64,000 nt of DNA, taken from Saccharopolyspora thermophila (GTDB lineage Bacteria > Actinomycetota > Actinomycetes > Mycobacteriales > Pseudonocardiaceae). Shown in pieces: positions 9,330 to 17,648 of the stretch; within the stretch, counting starts at the first letter, position 1, and the number at the start of each line of letters is the position of its first letter. A program made the position numbers and the translations under genes. Location of the stretch: NCBI RefSeq assembly GCF_014646075.1, contig NZ_BMMT01000001.1:209833-273832 (forward strand), written 5' to 3'. A model generated the notes under the pieces. That model did no database searches, had not been told where the DNA came from, and saw only the letters and a program-made list of their open reading frames with translations.

Positions 9330-10457
9330 TCACACCCCGGCGATCAGCTGGTTGAGCGAGCCCCAGCCGGTCACCTCCTGCGGGGCGCGCGGAACCGGGC
9401 CGACGTACTGCGCGGACGGGCGCACCAGCCGCCCGGTGCGCTTCTGCTCCAGGATGTGCGCCGACCACCCGGCCAGCCGGGCGCAGGTGAACATCGCGGG
9501 CATCATCGCGGTCGGGACCTGCGCGAAGTCGAGGACAACAGCGGCCCAGAACTCCACGTTGGTCTCGATCTGCCGGTCCGGCCGCCGTTCCCGCAGCACC
9601 GCGAGCGCGGCCTGCTCCAACTCCCGGGCCACCTCGTAGCGCGGCGCGTTGAGCTGGTCGCAGGTGTCGCGCAGCACCCGCGCCCGCGGGTCCTCGGCGC
9701 GGTACACGCGGTGTCCGAAGCCCATCAACCGCTCCCCGCGGTCCAGGATGGACTCCACGACGCGGCGCGCGTCGCCGGTGCGCTCAGCCTCCTCGATCAT
9801 CGGCAGCACCCGGGCCGGGGCGCCGCCGTGCAGCGGACCGGACATCGCGCCCACGGCACCGGACAGGCACGCCGCGACGTCCGCACCGGTGGAGGCGATC
9901 ACGCGGGCGGTGAAGGTGGAGGCGTTGAGCCCGTGCTCGGCCGCCGACACCCAGTAGGCGTCCAGGGCCCGGACGTGCGCCGGGTCGGGTTCACCGCGCC
10001 AGCGGGTCAGGAACTGCTCGGCCGCGGTGGTCGCCTCCGCGATCCGCGCCTGCGGTACCGGGGGCAGGTCGCCGCGCGCGGACTGGGCCACGAACGACAG
10101 GCCGAGCGCGCTGCAGCGCGCCAGCTGGTCGCGGGCCTGCGCCTCGTCGATGTCCAGCAGCGGCCGGAAGCCGTAGGTCGGTGCGGCCATCGCCAGCGCG
10201 GCCTGTACGTCGGCGCGGACGTCACCGGTGCGGACCGGCACGGGCGTGTCGTCCGCGAGCGGCAGGCCGTCGCCGAACCGCCCGTCCACCAGCAGCGACC
10301 ACACGTCGCCGTAGGACACCACGCCCACCAGATCCTCGATGTCCACACCGCGGTAGCGCAGCGCGCCCCCGGCGCGGTCGGGTTCGGCGATCTCGGTCTG
10401 GAACGCGATCACGCCCTCGAGTCCGGGGCGGAACTCGGCCTGGGCTGCGTCGGTCAT
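9330..10457 (-). CDS. citA: Citrate synthase, CitA type
   Basis: This 375-residue enzyme condenses oxaloacetate and acetyl-CoA. Catalytic His regions are visible in 'AEHGLNASTFTARVIAST' and 'GPLHGGAPARVL', with the substrate-binding 'GFGHRVYRAEDPRA'. At the third catalytic position, where the other citrate synthase in this window has 'NVDFYTGL', it reads 'NVEFWAAV' with Glu. This matches the mycobacterial CitA subgroup rather than the main TCA enzyme, so it may be a methylcitrate or accessory synthase. ATG 10457 has GAGG five bases upstream; the longer open frame upstream lacks coding character. Confidence 0.88.
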   Translation of the reverse strand: MTDAAQAEFRPGLEGVIAFQTEIAEPDRAGGALRYRGVDIEDLVGVVSYGDVWSLLVDGRFGDGLPLADDTPVPVRTGDVRADVQAALAMAAPTYGFRPLLDIDEAQARDQLARCSALGLSFVAQSARGDLPPVPQARIAEATTAAEQFLTRWRGEPDPAHVRALDAYWVSAAEHGLNASTFTARVIASTGADVAACLSGAVGAMSGPLHGGAPARVLPMIEEAERTGDARRVVESILDRGERLMGFGHRVYRAEDPRARVLRDTCDQLNAPRYEVARELEQAALAVLRERRPDRQIETNVEFWAAVVLDFAQVPTAMMPAMFTCARLAGWSAHILEQKRTGRLVRPSAQYVGPVPRAPQEVTGWGSLNQLIAGV

Positions 10458-11050
10458 GACTGCCTCGTCTCCATGCTGGTCGGGTCCGCGCGGCGCGCGG
10501 TCGGGGTGGGACGTGGCGGGGTGGGACCACACTGCACCCGCCGCAGGCCGCGGGGCAAACGGATCCGGGGAGAAAAAAATCATCGGATGAGGTACCGCAC
10601 AACGCGCCGGCCATTTCGTCAGCGGTGCAAAAATCAGGAAATTTGCTTGTGACGAGTCAAGTGTCCGGTTGCGGAACCGCGGGGAACACGGCACTTCGCC
10701 ACTGTGTTGCGCCGTCCACGTCGCGACCCGCACGGCGGGACGCGGCGGAGCTGTCGGCCCGGACCTGGTGACGCGGCGAGGCTCGCCGGTCGCGGGGTGC
10801 ACAGACCTTCACCGCAACGCGTGTCCTGGCCGGGTTACCGGCGTCCGAACGAGTGTGGGAACGATCACTGCATCGGTTGCGGAATCGATCGGGAAGCACT
10901 GTTGGTTCGGCGTCCGTTCAGATCCCCTTTACCGTCGTACGAGTGGCTGGCTCGACCAATCTCGTCGCGCCCGCCCGTCCTGTCCGGCGCACCAGCCGGA
11001 GGAGTCCCATCGTGTCGTGCCGCTGCCGGGCGAGCCAGGGAGGAATGAGC
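10458..11050. other. Divergent intergenic region between citA and pdxH
   Basis: These 593 bases separate two divergent genes and must hold both promoters. An A/T-rich patch at about 10568-10650 is the likeliest control region for citA. On the minus strand it contains CTTGACTCGTCACAAG, an imperfect palindrome with CTTG...CAAG ends. No coding sequence is supported. Confidence 0.4.
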
Positions 11051-11704
11051 ATGTCGGAGGCCAACGCCGTGTTGCCGTCCATGCGGGTGTCCTACGAGGC
11101 CGGGGCGCTGGACGAGTCCTCGCTCGCCGACACGTGGCACGAGCAGCTGCAGCGGTGGTTCGACGAGGCGGTGCAGGCCGACGTCGTGGAGCCGAACGCG
11201 ATGGTGCTGGCCACGGCGGACGCCGACGGCATCCCGTCCTCGCGCACCGTGCTGTGCAAGGGCTTCGACGAGCGGGGGGTGGTGTTCTTCACGAACTACA
11301 CCTCCGCGAAGAGCCACGACCTGCAGTCCACCCGGGTGGCCGCCGCGACGTTCCCGTGGCTGTCGTTGCAGCGCCAGGTCAACGTGCGCGGCACGGTGGA
11401 CAAGGTGACGCCCGCGGAGACCGCCGAGTACTGGCAGGTCCGGCCGCGGGGTTCGCAGCTCGGGGCGTGGGCCTCGCCGCAGTCGCGGGTGGTCGCCAGC
11501 CGGGCCGCGCTGGAGTCGTCGCTGCAGGGCATCGAGCGCCGGTTCGCGGACGCGGAGAAGGTGCCGGTGCCACCGCACTGGGGCGGCTGGCGGATTCGCC
11601 CGGACGTGGTGGAGTTCTGGCAGGGCCGGCGGGACCGGTTGCACGACCGGCTGCGCTTCCGCCGCACCAACGACCTCTGGGTCGTCGAACGCCTCGCCCC
11701 CTGA
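11051..11704 (+). CDS. pdxH: Pyridoxamine/pyridoxine 5'-phosphate oxidase
   Basis: This 217-residue FMN enzyme makes pyridoxal 5'-phosphate. Family landmarks are '[25 protein letters not shown]', the FMN-binding '[13 protein letters not shown]', '[12 protein letters not shown]', '[15 protein letters not shown]', and the terminal '[18 protein letters not shown]...DRLRF'. The second of two nearby ATGs (11051) is preferred because AGGGAGGA sits at optimal distance; ATG 11045 is too close to that site. It is divergent from citA, a common actinobacterial arrangement. Confidence 0.95.
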   Translation: MSEANAVLPSMRVSYEAGALDESSLADTWHEQLQRWFDEAVQADVVEPNAMVLATADADGIPSSRTVLCKGFDERGVVFFTNYTSAKSHDLQSTRVAAATFPWLSLQRQVNVRGTVDKVTPAETAEYWQVRPRGSQLGAWASPQSRVVASRAALESSLQGIERRFADAEKVPVPPHWGGWRIRPDVVEFWQGRRDRLHDRLRFRRTNDLWVVERLAP

Positions 11705-11822
11705 CGGGTGTTGCGCCGCTGACGTGCGTTTTTACTCGGAAATCACGGTCGGGGGCGGCAGCGCGTGCGCGATCTCCGGCGGTGCGGGTGGACGTTGGTC
11801 ACAGGGCCCGGAAAATCCCGTG

Positions 11823-11841
11823 CCGTTAGCAGGGCTAACGG
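11823..11841. promoter_or_regulatory. Perfect palindromic operator candidate upstream of MFS gene
   Basis: CCGTTAGC (11823-11830) and GCTAACGG (11834-11841) are perfect inverted repeats separated by AGG. The palindrome directly abuts TAGGCT (11843-11848), a likely -10 element. A bound repressor would block RNA polymerase. The binding protein is not encoded next to it. The half-sites faintly resemble an iron box, but the spacing differs. Confidence 0.5.
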
Positions 11842-11857
11842 CTAGGCTGTGGCACCT

Positions 11858-13156
11858 GTGCAGCCCAGCAGCGGAACCCAGGCGACGTCACGACGACCCC
11901 TCAGCACCCTGCTCGGCAAGGTCTTCATCGACACCCGGCCGCTGAAGTATCCCGCGTACCGGCGGCTGTGGCTGTCCACCATCGTCACCGCCGTCGGCGC
12001 GCAGTTCTCCGCGGTCGCGGTCCCCAAGCAGCTCTACGACATCACCGGCTCCTCCGCGTACGTCGGCCTCGCCGGCATCTTCGGCCTCGTGCCGCTGCTG
12101 GTCTTCGGGCTGTGGGGCGGGGCGATCGCCGACGCCGTCGACCGCCGCCGCCTGCTGCTGATCACCAACGGCGGCCTGGCCGCGACCGCGGTGCTGCTGT
12201 GGTTCGCGGCCGCCGCCGACATCCGCTCGGTGTGGCTGGTCCTGGTGATCTTCGCGCTGCAGCAGACGTTCTTCGCGATCAACAGCCCCGCCCGCGGCGC
12301 GGCGATCGCCCGGCTGATCCCGGTGCACCTGCTGCCGTCCGCGCAGGCGCTGGGCGCCACGGTGTTCCAGCTCGGGTCGATCGTCGGCCCCCTGCTCGCC
12401 GGGATGCTGCTGCCGCTGATGGGCCTTCCCGTGCTGTACCTGGTGGACGCGATCGCGTTGTGCGCGGCGCTGTGGGCGGTGTTCCGGCTGCCGCCGCTGC
12501 CGCCTCAGGAGGGTGCCCCGAAGCGCGCCGGGCTGCGCGCGGTGCTGGACGGATTCCGCTACCTGGCGCTGCATTCCGTGCTGCTGGCGTCATTCCTGCT
12601 GGACATCATCGCGATGGTGTTCGGCATGCCACGGGCGCTGTTCCCGGAGATGGCCGAGCGCACCTTCGGCGACCCGCCGGGCGGCGGGGCGGCGCTGGGC
12701 TGGCTGTTCGCCGCCATCCCGCTCGGCTCGTTCGCCTTCGGCATCTTCTCCGGCTGGCTGCACCGGATCACCCGGCACGGGGTCGGGGTCGTCGTGGCGG
12801 TCGTGGCCTGGGGCGCCGCGGTGATCGGCTTCGGGTGGGCCGACTCGCTGTGGCTGGCGGTGCTGTTCCTGGCGCTGGGCGGCGGCGCGGACCTGGTGAG
12901 CATGGTCTACCGCAGCTCGATCCTGCAGGCGGCGGCCACCGACGAGATGCGCGGCCGCATCCAGGGCGTGTTCACCGTGGTCGTCGCGGGTGGACCGCGG
13001 CTGGCGGACACGCTGCACGGTCTGGCGGGCGCCAGCCTGGGCACCGCCACCGCGGTCACCGTCGGAGGAGCCCTGGTCGTGGTGGGTGCGGTGCTTGCGG
13101 CTGCGTGCCTGCCGGCCTTCTGGCGCTACCGCGCGCCGCGCGCCGACGAACCGTGA
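11858..13156 (+). CDS. MFS transporter (EntS-like exporter)
   Basis: This 432-residue protein has about 12 membrane helices. The N-terminal pattern 'YPAYRRLWLSTIVTAVGAQFSAVAVPKQLY' and loop motif 'GGAIADAVDRRRLLL' mark the MFS_3 group that includes the enterobactin exporter EntS. GTG 11858 is favoured: the -10 hexamer TAGGCT ends nine bases upstream and no ribosome site is present, which fits a leaderless message. GTG 11849 is an in-frame alternative. Regulation is probably through the palindrome just upstream. The exported substrate is unknown; no siderophore genes are nearby. Confidence 0.85.
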   Translation: MQPSSGTQATSRRPLSTLLGKVFIDTRPLKYPAYRRLWLSTIVTAVGAQFSAVAVPKQLYDITGSSAYVGLAGIFGLVPLLVFGLWGGAIADAVDRRRLLLITNGGLAATAVLLWFAAAADIRSVWLVLVIFALQQTFFAINSPARGAAIARLIPVHLLPSAQALGATVFQLGSIVGPLLAGMLLPLMGLPVLYLVDAIALCAALWAVFRLPPLPPQEGAPKRAGLRAVLDGFRYLALHSVLLASFLLDIIAMVFGMPRALFPEMAERTFGDPPGGGAALGWLFAAIPLGSFAFGIFSGWLHRITRHGVGVVVAVVAWGAAVIGFGWADSLWLAVLFLALGGGADLVSMVYRSSILQAAATDEMRGRIQGVFTVVVAGGPRLADTLHGLAGASLGTATAVTVGGALVVVGAVLAAACLPAFWRYRAPRADEP

Positions 13157-13252
13157 CAGCGGCCCCGGATGGGCACTCTGCCACGCCCAGCTGTGCAAAC
13201 CGTCCAGGGGTGGGCAGACAGGCTTTCCGGGCACCCTGCACACTGCTCAGCT

Positions 13253-14653
13253 ATGGCCAACGAGACGACCGTGAACGACAATGCGCCTGGCGGTGCGCAG
13301 GAGCCCGGCCTCAAGAAGGTCATGGGCCCGAAACTGCTGTTGTTCTTCGTGGTCGGGGACATCCTCGGGACCACGATCTACTCCCTGACCGGCAAGGTCG
13401 CTGGCAAGGTCGGCGGTGCGCTGTGGGTTCCGTTCCTGGTCGCCTTCGTGGTCGCCTTCCTGACCGCGTTCAGCTACCTCGAACTGGTCGGCAAGTACCC
13501 CAAGGCGGGCGGCGCGCCGCTGTACGTGCACAAGGCGTTCGGCGTGCACTTCCTGACCTTCCTGATCGCGTTCGCGGTGATGTGTTCGGGTATCACCTCG
13601 GCGTCGTCGGCCGCGCAGGCGTTCAGCGGTGACTACCTCGAGGCGATCCTCGGCGAGGGCGTGTCGTCGGTGGCTCATCTGGTGGCCATCGGCTTCCTGC
13701 TGGTGCTTGCCGCGATCAACTTCCGCGGCGTCGGCGAGTCGGTGAAGATGAACGTCGTGCTGACCTGCGTGGAGCTCACCGGGTTGGCGATCGTGATCGT
13801 GTTCGGTCTGTACGCGCTGGCGTCGGGTACCCACAGCGCCGACGTGGACCCGGATCCGGGTCGGCTGCTGGAGTTCAACGCCGGAACCTCGCCGCTGCTG
13901 GCCGTCACCTCGGCGACCGCGCTGGCGTTCTTCGCCATGGTCGGCTTCGAGGACTCGGTGAACATGGCCGAGGAGACCAGGGACCCGGCCAAGGTTTTCC
14001 CGCGCGCGCTGCTGCTCGGCATGATCATCACGGCCTCGATCTACCTGGTGATCGCGCTGATCACCTCGACGCTGGTGCCCACCGACAAGCTGGCCGCCTC
14101 GGACGGCCCGCTGCTGTTGGTGGTGAAGGCCGCCGCCCCGTGGTTCCCGCCGATCTTGTTCTCGCTGATCGCGCTGTTCGCGGTGACCAACACGGCGTTG
14201 ATCAACATGCTGATGGCCAGCCGACTGGTCTACGGCATGTCGCAGGAGAACATCATCCCGAAGCAGTTCGGCCTGGTGCACCGCACGCGGCGCACCCCGT
14301 GGGTGTCGATCCTGTTCACCAGCCTCATCGCGGTGATCCTGGTGAGCTCGCTGAAGATCTCCGACCTGGGCAGCACCACCTCGCTGCTGCTGCTCGTGGT
14401 GTTCGCGGTCGTCAACGTCTCGGTCCTGGTGCTGCGTCGGGACAAGGTGGCGCACGAGCACTTCAGGGCTCCCACCTGGGTGCCCGTGCTGGGTGCGCTG
14501 AGCTGCGCGTTCTTCGCCAGCCCGCTGTCCGGCCGCCCGGTCACCGAGTACGTCATCGCCGGCATCCTGCTGGGCATCGGCGTGCTGTTCTGGGCCATCA
14601 ACTTCGCGTTCGGCGGGCGTCGCGAGTTCGACGCTGCGAAGCTGGCCAAGTGA
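13253..14653 (+). CDS. APC-family amino-acid permease
   Basis: This 466-residue membrane protein has about 12-14 hydrophobic helices starting at 'MGPKLLLFFVVGDILGTTIYSLTG', whose GDxLGTxIY pattern is the broken first helix of APC transporters. The region 'FFAMVGFEDSVNMAEETRDPAKVFPRA' is the family's conserved loop-helix signature. It should move an amino acid or related amine across the membrane, driven by protons or by exchange. The substrate cannot be assigned. A classical terminator follows 14 bases after the stop. Confidence 0.9.
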   Translation: MANETTVNDNAPGGAQEPGLKKVMGPKLLLFFVVGDILGTTIYSLTGKVAGKVGGALWVPFLVAFVVAFLTAFSYLELVGKYPKAGGAPLYVHKAFGVHFLTFLIAFAVMCSGITSASSAAQAFSGDYLEAILGEGVSSVAHLVAIGFLLVLAAINFRGVGESVKMNVVLTCVELTGLAIVIVFGLYALASGTHSADVDPDPGRLLEFNAGTSPLLAVTSATALAFFAMVGFEDSVNMAEETRDPAKVFPRALLLGMIITASIYLVIALITSTLVPTDKLAASDGPLLLVVKAAAPWFPPILFSLIALFAVTNTALINMLMASRLVYGMSQENIIPKQFGLVHRTRRTPWVSILFTSLIAVILVSSLKISDLGSTTSLLLLVVFAVVNVSVLVLRRDKVAHEHFRAPTWVPVLGALSCAFFASPLSGRPVTEYVIAGILLGIGVLFWAINFAFGGRREFDAAKLAK

Positions 14654-14666
14654 GCTGACGATCGGC

Positions 14667-14702
14667 GAGCCTCCCGGGCGTCTCTGGCGGCCCGGGAGGC
14701 TC
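14667..14702 (+). terminator. Rho-independent-type terminator after the permease gene
   Basis: GAGCCTCCCGGGC (14667-14679) and GCCCGGGAGGCTC (14690-14702) form a perfect 13-bp stem with a ten-base loop. The short run TTCGCCTC follows. It separates the permease from the epimerase, whose -10 element begins only nine bases later. Confidence 0.85.
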
Positions 14703-14710
14703 TTCGCCTC

Positions 14711-14716
14711 TACAGT
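14711..14716 (+). promoter_or_regulatory. -10 element of a leaderless promoter for the epimerase gene
   Basis: TACAGT lies exactly six bases before the GTG start at 14723 and no ribosome-binding site is present. This TANNNT-N6-start geometry is characteristic of leaderless actinobacterial genes. Confidence 0.6.
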
Positions 14717-14722
14717 GGCCGG

Positions 14723-15649
14723 GTGCACGAATCGCTTCCCGCCACCGGGCGGCAGTACGAGATCGCGTTCGGCGACGCCCGCGCCGTGGTCACCGAGGTC
14801 GGCGCGGCGCTGCGGGCCTTCGAGGTCGGCGGGGTGCCGTACGTGGAGACCTACGATGCGGACCGGTTGCCGCCCGGCGCGGCGGGAGCGGTGCTGGTGC
14901 CGTGGCCGAACCGGGTCGCCGGCGGGCGGTGGCGGCTCGACGGCGAACCGCAGCAGCTCGCGCTGACCGAGCCCGCACGGCACAACGCCATCCACGGCCT
15001 GCTGCGCCACACCGCGTGGACGCTCGTGGAGCACAGCGGGTCGGCGGTGGTGCTGCGCGCGATGGTGTGCGCCCAGCCGGGCTGGCCGGTCCCGCTGCTG
15101 ACGTCCATCCGGTACTCGCTGGACGAGCGCGGTCTGACCGTTGCGCACACCGTCGAGAACCCGGGTGCGCGCCCCGTGCCGTTCGGGCTGGGGGTGCACC
15201 CGTACCCGCGGGCCGGGCACGCGGAGACCGACGAGTGCGCGCTCCGGTTGGCGGCCGCGACCGTGCTGCCGGTGGACGCGGAGCGGCTGCTCCCGGCCCG
15301 GCCGCCGCGCGCGTTGGCGGGCGACGAGGTGGACTTCCGGACCGGGCGCCGACTCGCGGGCGTGCTGCTGGACACCGCGTTCGGCGGCGCGGCACCGGCC
15401 CCGGACGATCCCGAGCAGCTGGTGCGGCACCGCCTCACCGACCCGGCGGGGCACGGGGTCGAGTTGTGGGCTGAGCCGGTGTTCAGGTGGGTGCAGGTCT
15501 ACACGGCCGACGACTTCCCGGGCCGCGGTCGGGCGGTGGCGATCGAACCGATGACCTGCCCGCCGGACGCCCTGAACTCCGGCACGGACCTGATCGTCCT
15601 CCGACCAGCGGAAACCTGGCACGCCACCTGGGGCCTCCGCCCCTTCTGA
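14723..15649 (+). CDS. Aldose 1-epimerase family protein
   Basis: This 308-residue galactose mutarotase-fold enzyme interconverts alpha and beta anomers of sugars. Catalytic residues of the family are visible: His in 'RHNAIHGLLRH', His in 'GLGVHPYPRAG', and Glu in 'AVAIEPMTCPPDALNSG'. The length is normal. GTG 14723 is supported by a leaderless promoter (TACAGT six bases upstream). It is a monocistronic gene between a terminator and a convergent acyl-CoA dehydrogenase gene. The preferred sugar is unknown. Confidence 0.9.
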   Translation: MHESLPATGRQYEIAFGDARAVVTEVGAALRAFEVGGVPYVETYDADRLPPGAAGAVLVPWPNRVAGGRWRLDGEPQQLALTEPARHNAIHGLLRHTAWTLVEHSGSAVVLRAMVCAQPGWPVPLLTSIRYSLDERGLTVAHTVENPGARPVPFGLGVHPYPRAGHAETDECALRLAAATVLPVDAERLLPARPPRALAGDEVDFRTGRRLAGVLLDTAFGGAAPAPDDPEQLVRHRLTDPAGHGVELWAEPVFRWVQVYTADDFPGRGRAVAIEPMTCPPDALNSGTDLIVLRPAETWHATWGLRPF

Positions 15650-15741
15650 CCCCCCACCACGACACCCCCGAATCCACCCAGCCGGCGCCTCGTGGAGGCT
15701 CCCAAGTTTGGGACACACCAAGTGCGCCCGATTGTGTGTCG

Positions 15742-16887
15742 TCAGGCGCGGGCGAGGTGGCGGGCGATCAGCATGCGCTGGATCTGGTTCGTGCCCTCGA
15801 AGATCTGCAGGACCTTGGCCTCACGCATGAAGCGCTCGGCCGGGAAGTCGCGGGTGTAGCCCGCGCCGCCGAGGACCTGCACGGCGTCCGTGGTCACCTT
15901 CATCGCCGCGTCGGTGGCGACGAGCTTGGCCACCGACGCCTGTTCGCCGAACGGCAGTCCGGCGTCGCGCCGCCGCGCGCCGTCCAGGTAGGTCGCCCGC
16001 GCCGACTGCACCGCGGCGGCCATGTCCGCCAGCAGGAACTCCACGCCCTGGAACTCGATGATCGGCCGCCCGAACTGCCGCCGTTGCTTGGCGTAGTCCA
16101 CGGCGAGATCCAGCGCGGCCTGCGCCAGGCCGACCGCGCACGCGGCGATGCCCAGCCGCCCGGAGTCCAACGCGCACAGCGCGATCTTCAGCCCGTCGCC
16201 CTCGTTTCCGATGAGCCGCTCGGCGGGCACCGGGGCGTCCTCGAAGTACAGCGGGGTGGTCAGCGAGCCGGTGAGCCCCATCTTGTGCTCCGGGGTCCCG
16301 GCGGTCAGCCCCGGTGTGCGGCCGTCGACCAGCAGGCAGCTGATGCCGCGCGCCCCGTCGTCGGAGGTGCGGGCCATCAGGGTGTAGAAGTCGGCCACGC
16401 CGCCGTGCGTGATCCACGCCTTGGCCCCGCTGACGGTGTACGTGTCGTCCTGCCGCACTGCCCGCGTGGTCAGCGCCGCCGCGTCGGAGCCGGCATGTGG
16501 CTCCGACAGCGCGAAGGCGCCGAGCAGGCCGCCGCCGACCATCTCCGGGAGCCACCGCTGCTTCTGCTCGGGCGTGCCGAAGTGCGCGAGCGGGAAGCAG
16601 CTCATGGTGTGCACCGACAGGCCCACCCCGACGGTCATCCACGCGCTGCTGAGCTCCTCGAGCACCTGCAGGTACACCTCGTAGGGCTGCGCGCCGCCGC
16701 CGTACTCCTCGGGGTAGGGCAGACCGAGCAGGCCCGCCTCGCCGAGCAGGCGGAACACGTCGCGCGGGAACGTCTCGGCGGCCTCGTCGGCGGAGGCCCG
16801 CCCGGCGAGCTCGTCGCGGGCGATCTCGCGGGTCAGCGCCAGCAGGTCGGTGGCTTCCGGGGTGGGAAGTAGGCGGTGGACAGGCAT
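15742..16887 (-). CDS. Acyl-CoA dehydrogenase
   Basis: This 381-residue FAD enzyme performs alpha,beta-dehydrogenation of acyl-CoA thioesters. Signatures are 'GAFALSEPHAGSDAAAL' (FAD/substrate site), 'GAKAWITHGG', 'RRQFGRPIIEFQ', 'VLGGAGYTRDFPAERFMREAKVLQI' and the catalytic Glu in 'QIFEGTNQIQRM' near residue 365. The divergent TetR gene and an intervening cluster of AGTAC repeats suggest local repression, probably relieved by an acyl-CoA. The chain length or branch preference cannot be judged from sequence alone. Confidence 0.93.
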   Translation of the reverse strand: MPVHRLLPTPEATDLLALTREIARDELAGRASADEAAETFPRDVFRLLGEAGLLGLPYPEEYGGGAQPYEVYLQVLEELSSAWMTVGVGLSVHTMSCFPLAHFGTPEQKQRWLPEMVGGGLLGAFALSEPHAGSDAAALTTRAVRQDDTYTVSGAKAWITHGGVADFYTLMARTSDDGARGISCLLVDGRTPGLTAGTPEHKMGLTGSLTTPLYFEDAPVPAERLIGNEGDGLKIALCALDSGRLGIAACAVGLAQAALDLAVDYAKQRRQFGRPIIEFQGVEFLLADMAAAVQSARATYLDGARRRDAGLPFGEQASVAKLVATDAAMKVTTDAVQVLGGAGYTRDFPAERFMREAKVLQIFEGTNQIQRMLIARHLARA

Positions 16888-16927
16888 GGCGGTTCGCGCT
16901 CCAGGTACCAGTCTGACAGCATCCGGC

Positions 16928-16965
16928 AGTACTGTTAGGAGTACTGTAGGGCCTACGGGAGTACC
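16928..16965. promoter_or_regulatory. Repeated AGTAC operator cluster in a divergent promoter
   Basis: AGTACT occurs at 16928-16933 and 16940-16945, and AGTACC at 16960-16965. Between the last two copies, GTAGG-G-CCTAC (16946-16956) forms a short palindrome, so the whole region has dyad character. It lies between the divergent acyl-CoA dehydrogenase and TetR genes and is the obvious candidate operator for that regulator. Confidence 0.55.
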
Positions 16966-17028
16966 GGGGAAGTGTCAGCAGGTGGAACCCCCGCGACCCG
17001 CCGAAGGCGCTGTGGCAGGCTTCCAGCG

Positions 17029-17625
17029 ATGACCACCTCCGAAGGCCGCCGCAGGTCGGCGAACGCGCGTCGGGCTGAGCTGCTGGACCGGCTCCGCGAC
17101 CTCTTCCTCGCGGAGGGCTTCGCGCACTTCACCCTCGACGACCTGGCCGCCCGCCTGCACTGCTCGAAGTCGACGCTGTACACGCTGGCCAACAGCAAGG
17201 AGCAGCTGGCCGTCCGGGTCGTGGCGCACTACTTCAAGGGCGCCACCCAGCGCATCGAGGAGCGGGTCGCGGCCACCGACGACGTGCGGGAGAAGGTGCG
17301 GGTCTACCTGGAGGCCGCGGCGGAGGCGCTGCGCCCGGCGTCCCGCGAGTTCATCGACGACATGGCGGCCAACCTCGCCACCCGGGCCACCTACGAGGCC
17401 AACGCGCACGCGGCCGCCGACCGGCTGCGCGGCTTCATCGCCGACGGCGTGCGGCAGGGTGTGTTCCGGGAGGTGCACGCGGGGTTCGTGGGGGAGATGG
17501 TCGGCCGGACGATCGCCGGTATCCAGCGCGGCGAGATCGGCGAGCGGACCGGTTTGTCGGACGCAGCGGCCTTCGCGGCGCTGTCGCAGTTCCTGCTCGG
17601 CGGGCTGGCCGCCGAGCAGCCCTGA
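17029..17625 (+). CDS. TetR-family regulator of the adjacent acyl-CoA dehydrogenase
   Basis: This 198-residue repressor has an N-terminal helix-turn-helix: 'GFAHFTLDDLAARLHCSKSTLYTLANSKEQL' (about residues 32-62). The remainder is an all-helical ligand domain. ATG 17029 gives the standard N-terminus; GTG 16972 would add 19 residues and overlap the operator region. Divergence from the dehydrogenase implies that it senses an acyl-CoA or related substrate. A sugar-kinase gene follows 23 bases downstream and may be co-transcribed. Confidence 0.88.
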   Translation: MTTSEGRRRSANARRAELLDRLRDLFLAEGFAHFTLDDLAARLHCSKSTLYTLANSKEQLAVRVVAHYFKGATQRIEERVAATDDVREKVRVYLEAAAEALRPASREFIDDMAANLATRATYEANAHAAADRLRGFIADGVRQGVFREVHAGFVGEMVGRTIAGIQRGEIGERTGLSDAAAFAALSQFLLGGLAAEQP

Positions 17626-17648
17626 GGAATGCCACCTGTGGAGGAAAT

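Noticed and set aside
13247..15721. An 824-codon minus-strand frame
   Set aside because: It is antisense to the amino-acid permease and epimerase genes, which have clear family motifs.
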